Origin: Thamnaconus septentrionalis
Taxonomy: Eukaryota; Chordata; Actinopteri; Tetraodontiformes; Monacanthidae
Length of the DNA: 64,000 bases
NCBI GenBank assembly: GCA_009823395.1
Contig: CM020506.1
Coordinates: 22,472,501 to 22,536,500 of the forward strand
Reading direction: 5' to 3'
A program made the position numbers and the translations under genes. Position 1 is the stretch's first letter. The number at the start of each line of letters is the position of its first letter. This document shows, piece by piece, positions 52,245 to 63,818 of the stretch. The notes below the pieces were generated by a model. The model was not told the origin of the DNA and did no database searches. It saw nothing but the letters and a program-made list of their open reading frames with translations.

Positions 52245-52420
52245 TTAAAGGAATAGTTCAACATTTTTGACAAATTGGCCTATTGCCATTATATTCTTTT
52301 AAAGCCACATGAGTTTGTACATCAGCACCTGATTTTTCAGACAATACTGTGACATCATTGGACGGAGGTGTTTTCCAGGAACTACATTCTAGAGGTACCT
52401 GCTGGGCGGAGTGATTTCAC
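52245..52420. repeat. Dispersed repeat (related, inverted, to 61480-61640)
   Basis: The phrase aaaggaatagttcaacattt...ttggcctattgcca is matched on the other strand by the reverse complement of 61600-61640 (aaagggatagttcaacaatt, ttgcctattgcc). It lies downstream of svbp on its strand. The class is unknown. Confidence 0.45.
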
Positions 52421-52782
52421 AACAATACGTTTGCTGAGCAGAATCCAGTGTGTAGTTTTTGGATTTGATGAGTTTTGAGGGAGGCCTGTGCTGTTTATCT
52501 CCATTCTGATCACTAAGCAGCTGCTGCTGTGCCACCTGGATCTCAAAACAACAGGCACTGTGACAAGTAAACCTGCTCATATGGCTGCTACATGGATTCT
52601 GGCACAAGACCAGTTGGCTAAAATGTTGAACTATCACTTCCAGAGGCTTCAAAAACAGAGAGAAAATTGTCAAACACAAGTGTGAGGTTGTGTTGGTGGT
52701 AATGTGTATAAACTTGGTTCTTGGAGGAGGCCAGGTTCTGGTCCTGGTACCGGTCCTGGTCCACGACAGCATGGTGAGGAGC

Positions 52783-53777
52783 TCATGAGTCTCCTGCTGC
52801 CTGCATCTGTTTACAAAAGGCCTCAAACTGCTGCTGCTCCAACTCTGTCATCACCTTGTTTAATGCATAGATCTGAAAATACAGACAGAGAGAGAGAGAG
52901 AGAGAGAGAAAAAAGAAAAGAAAAAAAGCACTATTCAGAATGTTTATTGTGTATTTGTTGCATCACTGCCAAGTTGTTGTGTGGCACAGTGGTTCACTTT
53001 CTGCTTCACAGGTATGGAGCAGATACAGAAGAACAAAACACAACACAAACTTTCATGTTGGTCTCTCTGCTAGCTTGTGTGTTAGTTTTGTTAGCTGTTA
53101 ACTGAACTGCTAACTGTAACTTTATAGACTTATTGACTTGTGAAGAATAAACTCAGTCCGTTGATATTTCAATCTGTTGTCATTCATTTTGTTCTATACC
53201 GTTTATGGTTGTGTATCGTACAGTACATTATAGTACAGGATAGAATTTGGTCAGCTTAAGTTGTGTCTAAACCTTCTGTATGACAAATCTTTACTTTTGC
53301 TTCTTATGATCATGGTAATCATGTATATATTCATTTGAAATGAGGCTGGAATAAAACAAATATTTCACTATGTGAGCAAACAGTAGAGGTGGGGGAAATT
53401 TGCACTTGGATGTGTAAAAACTTTTCAAATCATCTCTGAAAATCAGGTCAAGTAAGATGTATTCCAGTGGAAACGGTTGTTTCTGCACAGTTTTGCACTG
53501 CAAATTAAAATCATAATAATTCTGTAGGAGAAGAAAGGAAGTGCTTTTGGTTTTTATCTGCTTCATTTATTAAGAAGAGAAAAAAAGACTGATCAAACAT
53601 AGAACTAGTTGCCATTGATGACAGCGTGTTGGAGAACAGAGTGGAGTGTGACGTGGCCGCTACCTCTGCTCTCTGCCGCTGTTTGAGCTCCTGCTGGGCC
53701 GACTTGTGCTTGGCTCGCTCTCCTCTGGTCGGGGTGGAGTTGAGCTTGGGTTTGTCTTTACGGCAGGCGGGCTCCAT
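52783..53777 (-). CDS. svbp: Small vasohibin-binding protein
   Basis: Two coding exons lie on the minus strand: 53777-53664 (38 codons, [20 protein letters not shown] then [19 protein letters not shown]) and 52872-52783 ([20 protein letters not shown] then KQMQAAGDS, stop TGA). They are joined by a GT-AG intron. The 67-aa product matches SVBP (66 aa in human), whose core [29 protein letters not shown] is almost invariant. SVBP is a long helix that binds and stabilises VASH1/VASH2. The complex removes the C-terminal tyrosine of alpha-tubulin, and SVBP also helps vasohibin secretion. The ATG at 53777 is chosen because it gives the family N-terminus. The gene is convergent with NLR gene 2, whose stop is about 1.25 kb away. 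Confidence 0.96.
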
Positions 53778-53817
53778 GGCCACTGCAATCAGCCTGGATC
53801 ACATGTTTACACTTTAG

Positions 53818-54208
53818 AACATAGGTGTCCAACTCTGGCCCGCAGTGTCATTATACTTGGCCAGCGAGGCAATACAAAATCACGACTAGAGCTGGCCCAC
53901 CAGTATTATACAGCACTGTACCGCTAATACTACAAATCCCAGGATGCTTTGCTCAATCAGGACAGGCTGCAAATAACAACAGACATTTACATTTTATTTA
54001 TTTTGCAGATTATTATTATTTTTTTTTACATTTGAAATTCGATTTTGCTTATGTGCAATATGAAGTTATTTATTGCACAGCATTAAGCTTTGCTTTGTTC
54101 CGTAGTTAAGTTGAAGTAAAACTTTACTGTTGGCCCGAGACTTTGTCCAAGTTTTACATAATGGCCCCACTGTGTATTTGAGTTTGACAGGCCTGCTTTA
54201 GAAGGTCC
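53818..54208. mobile_element. hAT-like non-autonomous element upstream of the svbp coding exon
   Basis: The left terminus is cataggtgtccaactctggcc; the right reads inverted as caggcctgtcaaactcaaatac. A CAGGTGTCxAACTCxxGGCC-type terminus is typical of hAT MITEs. It would lie in the 5' UTR intron of svbp. Confidence 0.6.
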
Positions 54209-54724
54209 GTCACTTTTATCAATCTGTCATCAATAACCTGGGAGTTCCAGAGGAGCCACACACCACAGATGCTGACAACTGACTATTAGAAAGAACATAC
54301 GACCGAGTTATAGAAACTATTAACACTGTGCTAAGTCAAGTATTAAGTTGATGCAAAAACGACCTTTGTTGTGTGACGTGAATGTGTGTAAATGAGGCTG
54401 AATGAAAACGCAAGTCTGCAAGGCCTGGCTGTGAGCTGTTGAGCTGTGGTTTATTTTTTAACACGGCCTCCCTCCGTGTCTGTTCAACAAAACCAAACCC
54501 ATGCTTACTCGTCGTTCCCAACATGCAAATAATAATAATAGTACAAAGAAGATCCTGCTTTATGTCTGCTTCGTTTGAGTTTACATGTTATCGTCAACGC
54601 CACGTCATATCGCTTAGAAAGATCATTTAAAGGTCACTAAAACGACGACGTATATAATGCAACAATAAATGTTATGTCTAAAGCAAACACAACTGCTGTG
54701 TAAAGAGATGACGGTTGTGTTTAC

Positions 54725-54840
54725 CAGTCAACGTGCCCGTTGTCAGCAAGCGAGTCGCCCGAGGCTGCGTTCCAGTCGAGTTTTGGCGCCTGTAACCTGT
54801 CACTGTTGTTCAGGACTAGAACGAAATTAGGAGAACTGTG
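54725..54840 (-). other. svbp: Candidate non-coding first exon of svbp
   Basis: On the minus strand a CpG-containing segment ends in a donor-like ttgactg|gtaaac at 54724-54723. A candidate acceptor (ctgattgcag) lies just before the ATG-bearing exon at about 53784. The 5' boundary is not defined; this is inference from splice signals and composition. Confidence 0.4.
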
Positions 54841-55054
54841 AATTATATTATTTTCAAAGAGACGAGAATAGGACCTCTGGTACAAAAATTAGCAAAGCAG
54901 CTCCTCTTGTTAGTCTTCTTCCTTCTTTTCCGCCTTTGATTTGCAGTAGGCACCACCACCACCACCAGCACCATCGCCACCTACCGGACTGGAGTGGGCA
55001 TCAGTATATTAGCAAGAACAGCGAGTACCCTGAGTACCCCTGGCTGCAGGCTAA

Positions 55055-55105
55055 ATGGTGGGCGGGTTGAAGGTTTACTTCCGCCCACGTTAAGCCCCGC
55101 CCAGA
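55055..55105 (-). promoter_or_regulatory. svbp: GC-box-like motifs, candidate svbp promoter
   Basis: ggtgggcggg (55057-55066) and gccccgccc (about 55094-55102) are Sp1-type GC boxes about 220-260 bp upstream of the candidate first exon. Confidence 0.35.
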
Positions 55106-55224
55106 TCTGCGTCCTGCAGCCAAGGACTTCTAAAGAATAAAGGGACAATTAAAAAAAACTCTCTAAATAAATACAAACTCTGAATTAGTTCTGTATTTAA
55201 AAAAACTAACTAACTAACTAACTA

Positions 55225-55815
55225 ACTATACCACAACAAAGAGATTAGAGCATATAACTCCAGTTCTTAAGACTTTGCGCTGGCTCCCAGTCAGCTACAG
55301 AATAGACTTTAAAGTTCTGTTATTGGTCTATTAGTCAAGTGAACGGTTTAGGTCCCGAACACATGAATTAAATGCTTATAAAATATAGACCCAGTAGGAC
55401 TTAGGTTAGATAGTGGAGCCCAGAGTTCAAACTGGTGAAGCAGCATTTAGCTGTTATGCTGCACACAAATGGAATAAGTTGCCAACGGAAGTGAAGTCAG
55501 CCCCAAGTGTGAATGTTCAATGTTAAATCCAGGTTATGTTCTTATTTCTTATGCCTATGATTGAGTGCTTTTATTCATCTTGATTTTTTTTTAAATTTCT
55601 ATTCTCCTTTAATACGGTTCATTATACTGCACAGTATGTTTTAATTAACCTCTATGCATTTTAATCTGTCTTTTTTCCTGCACGTTGTCTTTAAAATTCC
55701 TGTTATTTGTTTTTTTAAATGCTTTTAAAACATTGAACTTTTAATCATGTAAAGCACGTTGAGTTGCCTTGTGTATGAAATGTGCTATATAAATAAAGCT
55801 GCCTTGCCTTGCCTA
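55225..55815 (+). mobile_element. LINE 3' fragment (CR1/L2 type)
   Basis: The plus-strand frame reads RLEHITPVLKTLRWLPVSYR IDFKVLLLV, the C-terminal signature of L2/CR1 polyproteins. The element runs to tgtgctatataaataaagct and a short gccttgccttgcc end. Confidence 0.7.
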
Positions 55816-55905
55816 ATTAAATAACACTCAGTGTAGCCAAAAGAAGATTCTTATTTATGAGAATAATCTTTTTCCCTGACAACATCACTAATTCTCTTAA
55901 ACACA

Positions 55906-56254
55906 CTATGCAACCCGTAGTGTGGTGTGGACTATGCTGAGACAAGTAATGTCCTCCCCTCCCCACACACAATGTGTTTTTGAAAAGATTATGTATAAAG
56001 ATCTCCTAACTTTGCTCTCTGATATTTGTGCCGCCTTCAGCATTACACAGCAAAACCTCGCTGTTAACCGATTCCAATCGGAGTGATTGCTTGGCCAGAA
56101 TATCAGAATCTTCATCACACTCAGCTTGGTGGGCAGGAACCCAAACAAAGCAATCAGCCACTCCTGTATTGTACCGCCTACATAAGCGTTGATAGATTTG
56201 GGAAATCAAATCTAGTCTGCATGATTTGATGGATTCCATACTGATGAGCTTCAC
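55906..56254 (-). mobile_element. RNase H-like fragment of a retrotransposon
   Basis: The minus-strand frame includes SIKSCRLDLISQIYQRLCRR, then DCFVWVPAHQAECDEDSDIL and AKQSL. This matches the (V)WVPxHxGxxGNExADxLAK block of RNase H domains found in I-type non-LTR retrotransposons. Gly/Asn of the block are altered, so it is degenerate. Confidence 0.55.
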
Positions 56255-56483
56255 CCAGCACTCAAACGCAGTAGGTTACTGTGTGGTCTTTGTTGTTGAC
56301 TTCCATTAATTACATTATTAAAAGAGCAAAGAGCTCCACTGTAAACACTGAGAGACGACTGGGAGTTCTTTTCTTTGTGGCCACTTTGTGAGGTTCTCAA
56401 TGGCCACACTCATTACCCATCTTGCAGAGTGCTCAAAACACAAAAGCATGCAAGGAAATTATAACAAAAACAAAATTAAAGTA

Positions 56484-56618
56484 CTGCGATGAACTGGCGA
56501 CTTGTCCAGGGTGTCACCCTGCCTTCGCCCTAAGACAGCTGGGATAGGCTCCAGCAGACCCCCGTGACCCTGAAAAGGAATAAGCGGGTATAGAAGATGA
56601 ATGAATGAATGAATGAAA
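56484..56618 (+). mobile_element. SINE copy 4, 3' part only
   Basis: Starts at ctgcgatgaactggcgactt and carries the common tail to (ATGA)n. Confidence 0.75.
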
Positions 56619-58300
56619 TTAAAGTAACTTATTATATGATTTGCATTATAAGCAAATTTGTCCACATGTATGTAATATTTTTGGGTGGAGTGGAGGATTC
56701 TCTGCATTTTTCAATACATCTTGTATTTATCTTGTATTTTAGGTCATAACCTGGTGTGGAGTCGGAATAATGAAGGGTGTAGCACAGCAGTCACGGCATT
56801 ATATAGACAGGAGGAATGACGGACCAGATTCAATGGGTGAAGTCCTTCGACACTCAGCAGGGACTTAGCAAATCATCAACATTTTTTTTCTCTCTCTCAT
56901 GGAGCCGCTATGTTTAACTGGTAATGTGATATCAGCTTTACAGCTTAAGTGGCATGCGATACCTTTTGCAAGTAGTCGCAGTCAGCAACATTTTTGTAAC
57001 ATTTTTGCTGCTCTTTCACGATATGGCCACAAGATGTCACTCGTGTATTCGTCATTAGCCCATACAGACAGACACGACTCCTTTACTTTTTCTTTTGGAC
57101 GTCAGTCAATCAACATTGACCTGTTTTGTGCGTCGGACTAAAAAAAAAAAAGTTGCAAACATTTGCTTGACAGGAGAGCGATTCACTCATTTCTATTCAG
57201 ATGTCTCGAATGTCATCAATTCACGCGATTCCATTTAACTTCCACTTCCTGTCCTAATTCTAGGCAAAAACATGACATCTCAGACAATTAATGAGCTCTC
57301 TTCCTCTTCCTCTTCCCCTCCTTATTTAGAGCAGCTAACACGCCGTGCACAGACACGCTGCGCAGACTCCCCGAGGGAACCTCTTGAGTGTATAAATCAG
57401 CAAGGGTGAAGAGTGAGATGACACTAGCTGAGGGGTGGTCCAGAACACATCCATCACCTTTCAAGGGCGGGTGAGGTGTGTGTGTGTGTGTGTGGGGGGG
57501 GTTATTACAGAAAGGATTTATTTAACACATATAACAGAAGGAAGTCTTCCCCTCTCAGTCCGCGCTACCTGACAACACTGCAAGACCTCTCAGCGTTTCT
57601 GGGAACCTTCAGTGTGGTTGTATGTGCCTGCGTGCCCTCTGGCAGTCCCAGGCCAGATTTATCGCTCAACATACCAACGGTTTACCTGGATTTATCCTCC
57701 AACTACGGGAGGGGCTCTCCCTTGAAATAATATCCTGCCTGGAACAACTAATGCGGCAGACAACAACCAGACTCGCGTCTCCATATTTTCTACATACGGC
57801 AGTAAAATGATGACAAAAAGCACACTTATATGAAGACAATTGGCAACGAGTTGTCACGTAGTAGTTTTTTGTGCAGGGGGGGGGATTAGTCATTATGACT
57901 TTACAGGATGTGTTAAATATGGTGCTGTTATTTTTTTTTTTTGTTGAAAAAGTGCAAGGATGCAAGGATTAAAGGTATGATGACGTTCACTTTGTGCTGC
58001 TAAGATTTATTTAATAGGAAAAAAAAGAGAAACAATAGTTAACAGTGCAGGTGTTGTAATGCTATTGGACTGATGAGTCATTACTAGAAGATCAGTGGTG
58101 GGCCTTCAGGGTCAGCGAGGCCTTCTCTGCTGGTCTAAACATACCAAGAAAAGTCCTGTAAATACAATAGCAAAGCTATTTTGTTATGTTCTTTTCACGC
58201 TATCTGATGTCCACTTGTTTGTTCTAATTCCATTGTTGTGTATTAAGGTAGAGTTTCTATCAAATCATATTCAAGCTGGGTTATATTGTCAGGTTGTATG
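56619..58300. other. Intergenic stretch without recognised genes
   Basis: A (GT)n run followed by a G run lies at about 57474-57499. Short open frames at 57476-57810 have no recognisable family motif. Nothing else could be supported. Confidence 0.35.
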
Positions 58301-58620
58301 AAATCTGACTGAGGCCTTCAGAATCGACATCGCAGGCTCTTGTCAGCTGTTGCGACAGCCCATCAGATCTGGAGTCCGCGATGCCGCGACCAGCGAGTTG
58401 GCTTTACGCCGAACTTCACACATCTTGTGATTTGATAAGAACCCCTGAGAACCTGCTAGACTGAACTCAACCCTGAGATCCGGTTGCCACCATGACGAAC
58501 CCATGATGGTTGAAGGAGAAGATAAAGGTTTTTGTTGCATCATCTGCAATTTATAATGTAAATAAAGTGGCGCGCTGACGCAGCAGCTGCGCTGGCGTGT
58601 TCAATTGTTTAATAACTTAA
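58300..58620 (-). repeat. Dispersed repeat, inverted copy of 3520-3850
   Basis: Read on the minus strand it carries the same succession of words as 3520-3850: catggtggcaaccggatctc, gtgaagttcggcgtaaagcc-like text, and catcgcggactccagatctg. The other edge is agtggcgcgctgacgcagcagctgcgctgg. Confidence 0.55.
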
Positions 58621-58811
58621 TCAGTTGTTCAATTGTTTGTTTGTTTCGTCATTGTTGTCAACGCTTGCTGTTGATTGGCCCCTAAATGGAAACACTCTGA
58701 CCATCAGCACCCCCCACTGACCAGCACAGGTCACTACCGACCAGAGGGATTCTCCAGGGGATGATGGGATGTTGTGAGAGACCGGGCCAAGCTGAGCTCA
58801 CTGTTGCTGCA

Positions 58812-58814
<3 letters not shown>

Positions 58815-58852
<38 letters not shown>

Positions 58853-58973
58853 GGGGCCTTGTTCTTCTGAATGACACCTTCTTCCTACAGGGGGGAAAAG
58901 AGAAGCAGCTCTGACTGCTCTTTCACACCAGCGGCCCTGAACACACAAACTCACCGCAACTCCCTAAACCCTG

Positions 58974-59014
<41 letters not shown>

Positions 59015-59015
59015 G
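58815..59015. repeat. (GT)n and (CA)n microsatellites
   Basis: (GT)n at 58815-58851 and (CA)n at 58974-59011, about 120 bp apart and mutually complementary. Confidence 0.95.
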
Positions 59016-60290
59016 GCACGTGCCTGAGCAACTATGTATACCAATGCACACACACACCAAGTCTTTTCAGAACTATAAATAAACTTCCATACCATTTGCA
59101 CCTAAAATAGCTGGACACACACAAACACACTCTTACTGTACGCGCTCCCACAAAAGCGCCCCCGTGTGTCAACACACACTCACACTCACATGCCAACATG
59201 CCTGCCCACGCTGCTGTTTTTTTTTTTTTTTTTTTTTTGTTAATGGCACCTGAACCCCAAAAAGACCTGAGCTGCCAAAGCAAACAGCAGGCGTCAGCCA
59301 GCGTGAAAAACAGAGCAATATGCACAGGAAGTGACCCGACACTTTGTAAGGTGCGCTGCGCGCGTGCACACACGCACACACACACACACACACAGACAAA
59401 CGCACACACACATACGGAAAAAGAAAGAGAGACAGTTAACTGTATTTGTGCACAAATAACGAGATGACAACAAACCGAATCATCAGAATATGATAAAAAA
59501 TATTCCATGTGAACTCGTCAGCTGGAAGATTCTGATTTGACAGAGATAGTTCAGTTTTCCGCCCGAGCGATGGTTCAAGTTGCTTCTCATTTTGAAGGGC
59601 GTCCATGTGAACGGCGGCGCCTGAATCTCCCTTCACATCGTCGTCAATCTGACTGAAGACACTGCCCATGTGCAAACTAAGCCGAGGAGCCGCTGCCCTC
59701 TGCTGCAGCACAGTTGGCAACCATGAACCTGCATTCCTGCCCAATCGGCAGCACCAAGGTCTGGAGAGGGAAACAGCTCCAGTGATGTTCAAGCGAGGGG
59801 ATCCTCCACCCGCTTTCAGCAATAACAAGCAGGTCTAGTCGACCAACAGCAGCATTTCAAATGGAATAGAGTTTCCAGTTTAAACTCGACTTGAATTTCT
59901 TCTCCGCTTGACGTTGACTCTCTGACTGATAACTGATGACAGAAAGAATCAATGTCTCATTTGACAAATGGTGATTGACCATCGTCTCGTTCACTCTCGT
60001 CGCCTCAATTCATTTGAAGAGCTGCTACGCCTGCAACCCAGACCTCCAAAAGCCAACATGGCCCCCATTCATTTCAACGTAGTTGTTCACTCAGCACCAG
60101 ACGGCGAAAAAGTTTTTGACTACTGCAATAGAGGACGTGTGTAGCCCATCCCATCATGTCTCTGTAAGTCCTATGATGCACCAGGACCTATCAGCCAATC
60201 AGAAGGAGCCGAGACACAGCAGCAACAGCAACGTACAATGCTGGGACGTCACGCTGGGGAAAATAAACTCCTCCTCTCTGCTTATCACCC
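59016..60290. other. Intergenic stretch without recognised genes
   Basis: It holds a poly-T at 59216-59238, a CA-rich tract at 59366-59412 and no supported coding exon. Confidence 0.4.
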
Positions 60291-60900
60291 CCCTCCTCAA
60301 CTCACACACCTCAGACAGGACGGAAAGCGGCACGGAGGGGTGAGAAGGGTGAGAGGGGTAGGAGAGGGGTAGGAGAGGGGTAGGAGAGGGGTGAGAGGGG
60401 TGAGGGGTGGTTGGAGCTCAGAGGGGGAACAGTGAGTCCTCAGAGCTTCACCGAGCAGCAGCAGCAGCAGCAGCGGAGACAGCGAGGTCAGTGTGTTTGG
60501 CCTGGCCGAGCCTCCGCTGCTCCCCCCCACCCCCCTCCCTCACCCCGGCCTCACCCCCTGCCCTCCCCCTCGCTCACTCTCTCACTCTCTGTCCCCAGGA
60601 GCTGCTTCTCATTAGGGCCCGTGTTTGCTTTGGCTGCCGCTCACCCGCCACTTAGCGGCGGACTCGCTCCGCTCACCCCGCGGGTTTGCACGCGCGCACG
60701 TGAACGCGCGCACAACCCGAGGCCTGCTTGTCTTGGCAGCGGCCAGGTGCCACTGACCAGATCCTCTAAACGCCGGGGGATCAGCCGAACACACCGGCGT
60801 GTTTGCGCACGTCCGGCCGACGCCCCCCTCTCACGCCTCCCCTCACCATGCCCACCCCCCACCTCACCACGCCTCCCCCTCTGCCCCCATCCCGCCTCAC
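60290..60900. promoter_or_regulatory. GC-rich block, candidate CpG-island promoter of an off-window gene
   Basis: GC content and CpG frequency rise sharply compared with the AT-rich flanks (ttagcggcggactcgctccg, caccccgcgggtttgcacgc, acgtgaacgcgcgcac). A tandem aggagaggggt minisatellite at 60340-60405 and a (CAG)n at 60457-60475 precede a good splice donor, gacagcgag|gtcagtg (60487). A plus-strand non-coding first exon ending at 60486 is plausible. The 187-codon proline-rich frame across it is compositional. Confidence 0.5.
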
Positions 60901-61194
60901 ACCCGGTGTGCAACCCCTTTCTACAGAAGCATGCTGAACGGGTGGCTCTCGATACCCCCAACCCTAAAATGTGAAATTTCATATAATAGTATACAGCCCC
61001 CTTTTATTAAATTCACCCAAACCAGGCAGTTACAATATCTCTGTTTATTTTTTTTTATTTCTTTGGCACTCTTGTAACTATGCATGTAGAGTTAATACCC
61101 ACAATTAATTAGAGAGTTTTTTTCATTAAAATAGAAATGCTGGGATATGTAGTTTAAGGGATTATCCATAATCCCTGTAATTTATTATCTATCT

Positions 61195-61430
61195 ATATTT
61201 ATCTATTCATAGTTGAGTATGTAGCACATGTAAATTAAACAGTTCATAATATGGAAACATCTTGCTCTTTATTTTTCTGTTTATACCTACAGATATTTTA
61301 TTTTTTGTCTATTTATTTAATTAATATAATTCTCGATCTTCTGCACTGTGCAGGTCTTTTTGCTGCTGTGATTATGAAAACTTCCCCACCGTGGCATCTG
61401 AAGGTCTTCTTCTTCTTCTTAATGATATGA
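61195..61430 (+). mobile_element. LINE 3' untranslated tail fragment
   Basis: The reverse complement reads agaagaagaccttcagatgc, cacggtggggaagttttcat and so on, matching the 3' tail at 20832-21020 in the opposite orientation. The (CTT)n at 61406-61420 corresponds to its terminal (AAG)n. Confidence 0.5.
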
Positions 61431-61439
61431 GTTCAAGGT

Positions 61440-61960
61440 ACATTCATTCATTGTGATTATCAGTGGTTGTTGTTTTGAGTTCCGGCGGGGGGAGAGATGA
61501 CCTTCCTCCAAACTCATCAATGGTGATGTTGTTTCCTGCACATTCACCACGATATGAAATAATAAATGTCTCATTGCCCACATCTGGAACTACTGGGGAT
61601 TGTGGCAATAGGCAAAATTGCCAAAATTGTTGAACTATCCCTTTTAGCAAAGGTTGAGGCAGAGGGAGAATCACACTATGCATGGCTTTTAAACCAATAT
61701 AAGGGCTCCAAGTTAAAACCAGCATGGCACTGAAGATTTTCCACTGTGAACACAATAATTATGTTTGTATTGCTTCAATAACATCTTTCTGCAACAAATA
61801 ATATAAATAATAATACACACATTGGAAAGAAGGGGCCTTTTGATTAGATCTGAATTTTGACTGGACTTTTTTGTTCTGAAGGAGGAAAAAACAGAAAGAA
61901 AAAAGAAGTCACTATTAGCCTTTGTGGCGACCTGAGATCCCACACCTCCTCAAGACTTGC

Positions 61961-61991
<31 letters not shown>

Positions 61992-62176
61992 TGCTAGTGT
62001 TTCTCAAGTCGAGTTAACATCTCGCTTGAACACTGACACCTGTTTAGTTTAGATAGAATTGATAATTCTGTCCTTACAGAGCCAGTGAGTCCCAGTCGAG
62101 GCCTTCCAACAGGAGGAAAACACATGCCACACAGCCATTAAGCTCGCCAACACACACTCTCGTCACTGTAAACACG

Positions 62177-62178
<2 letters not shown>
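61440..62178. other. Non-coding stretch with a dispersed-repeat fragment
   Basis: 61480-61640 is related to 52245-52420 in the inverted sense. A (CA)n lies at about 61960-61984. No gene was recognised. Confidence 0.4.

Positions 62179-62252
<74 letters not shown>
62179..62252. repeat. (CA)n microsatellite
   Basis: About 74 bp of pure dinucleotide repeat. Confidence 0.95.
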
Positions 62253-62256
<4 letters not shown>

Positions 62257-63758
62257 GGAAACAAATGCAGCATTCTTTTCTCTCACCAAGTGTAATTTAG
62301 AGCCCAAACCCTCCCAATTTTCAGTCTGGGACGGCCAGGCGGCAGAGAGCGTAGCCTACAGTGCTGTTGGCTTTAGGTTTCCTTACACGCAGCAGGAATG
62401 TCATCAACAATACACACATTCTTCAGAATCGGGCGCACGCCTCCCGCACATGCAAACACATGCACAGCAGTCAGACCTGCGCTGCGCTCTGCGGGGAAGT
62501 GGTAGCGGCTATTGTAGGGACTGGCTGCTTGTGGGAACCCCTCTGCTGTCTCCTTTCAGAGGAGCTGCGAACACAGTCCTGATTCAGTGGCAGTGTTTCC
62601 CAACAGGGTCCCCAAAAACACTTGCAGCCCTGTGGTGCAAAACTGGGAACTGCGAACGCGCGGAGTCGTGTGGAATCACGACTCAACAAGCCGCACTTTT
62701 CCCTCCAGAGACTCGGGGGAGCCACTTATGCAACAAACAAGGCTCACAGAGCCAAACAAAATGTATGAATGTCAGCCGTGGAAAAGGAATGGAATCTTCT
62801 TTTTTTTTTTTTACATCAGCATGACTAAGTCAGGAGTACAACTACAACACTAATAATAACTCTCAAAATTCAGTCATATTGCTCTAAGATGACTCTTAGA
62901 TATTTTCACATAATAACTGTCAGACTGAAACATTAAAGCCATTTATCTTTTTTGATCAATTATGAAAAAAAATGATTCTATTTAACTTTTGCACTAAAAA
63001 GTCTCGATTATATGATGATCCAGGCAAACCCTGTGACCCTCAGTGCAGGAGGAAGCAGATTTAGAAGATTGGTGGATCTTGATCAGCTGCTCATGGAGCT
63101 CTGTATGCGAATCCCTGAAGACAGCTGTGAGAAAAGCATGAGGATCTACATCCCCTGGAAGATTCTGTCTGATTCCCCTCAAATTTAATATCACACAACG
63201 CCGCGGCAAACTACACCAGCATCACTCCAAAGCAAACGAACCGCAATCAGTGACCCACTTGGTTTGAGCCGCAACAGGTTGAGTTTCTGCTCCTGTCCAG
63301 CAGGTTGTAGCTGTGCCTGTTTGACCAAAGGTTTTGTCACTGTGTAATGTTGGGTTGGGTTCGGCTCGCAGCTGAGGGTGAATTCCTGCGGCTCGAGCTC
63401 CAACCAACACCCTGCTGCCACAGGTGATAATGTGTTAAAGCTTTAACACAGCCAGTGTGGCACCACTGTGGGTTGCTGGTTGCCAGGTTCACAAGCAGCT
63501 CAATGGAAATCTATTTGCAACGCACTTCGCAGCAGACCAACCAAACAAACAAAAACAATGCCTTGACTCATCAGGTCATACTGGCCAACTGGTTCAAACT
63601 TTCTTGAGGATGTTTGTCAACGACAATTTTAATGGAACATCTTGTGTGCAGCCATGATGCTGCACTGCAACTACTGGGTCAAGAGGTGAAGGTTTCTGCT
63701 CAAGGACACTGTTTCTCTGCTACATCCAGCTGTCAAAACACACGCATGCACGGGCACA
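62253..63758. other. Non-coding stretch without recognised genes
   Basis: Open frames at 62450-62824, 62994-63209 and 63191-63421 show no family motif that I recognise and no matching splice framework. A poly-T lies at 62799-62813. Confidence 0.35.
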
Positions 63759-63768
63759 CGCACACACA

Positions 63769-63814
<46 letters not shown>
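63759..63814. repeat. (CA)n microsatellite
   Basis: Dinucleotide run followed by a GA-rich tail (gagagagggggagagag). Confidence 0.95.

Positions 63815-63818
<4 letters not shown>

Noticed and set aside
57476..57810. Plus-strand frames containing LSLNIPTVYLDLSSNY and LPGFILQLREGLSLEI
   Set aside because: They overlap in different frames and start in a (GT)n tract, without a recognised domain.
60411..60974. 187-codon proline-rich frame
   Set aside because: Its composition reflects the C-rich CpG-island sequence, the frame crosses a likely splice donor, and there is no recognisable domain.
62994..63209. Minus-strand 71-codon frame (LRGIRQNLPGDVDPHAF...)
   Set aside because: It looks protein-like but I recognise no family, start context or splicing partner; it is too weak to call.
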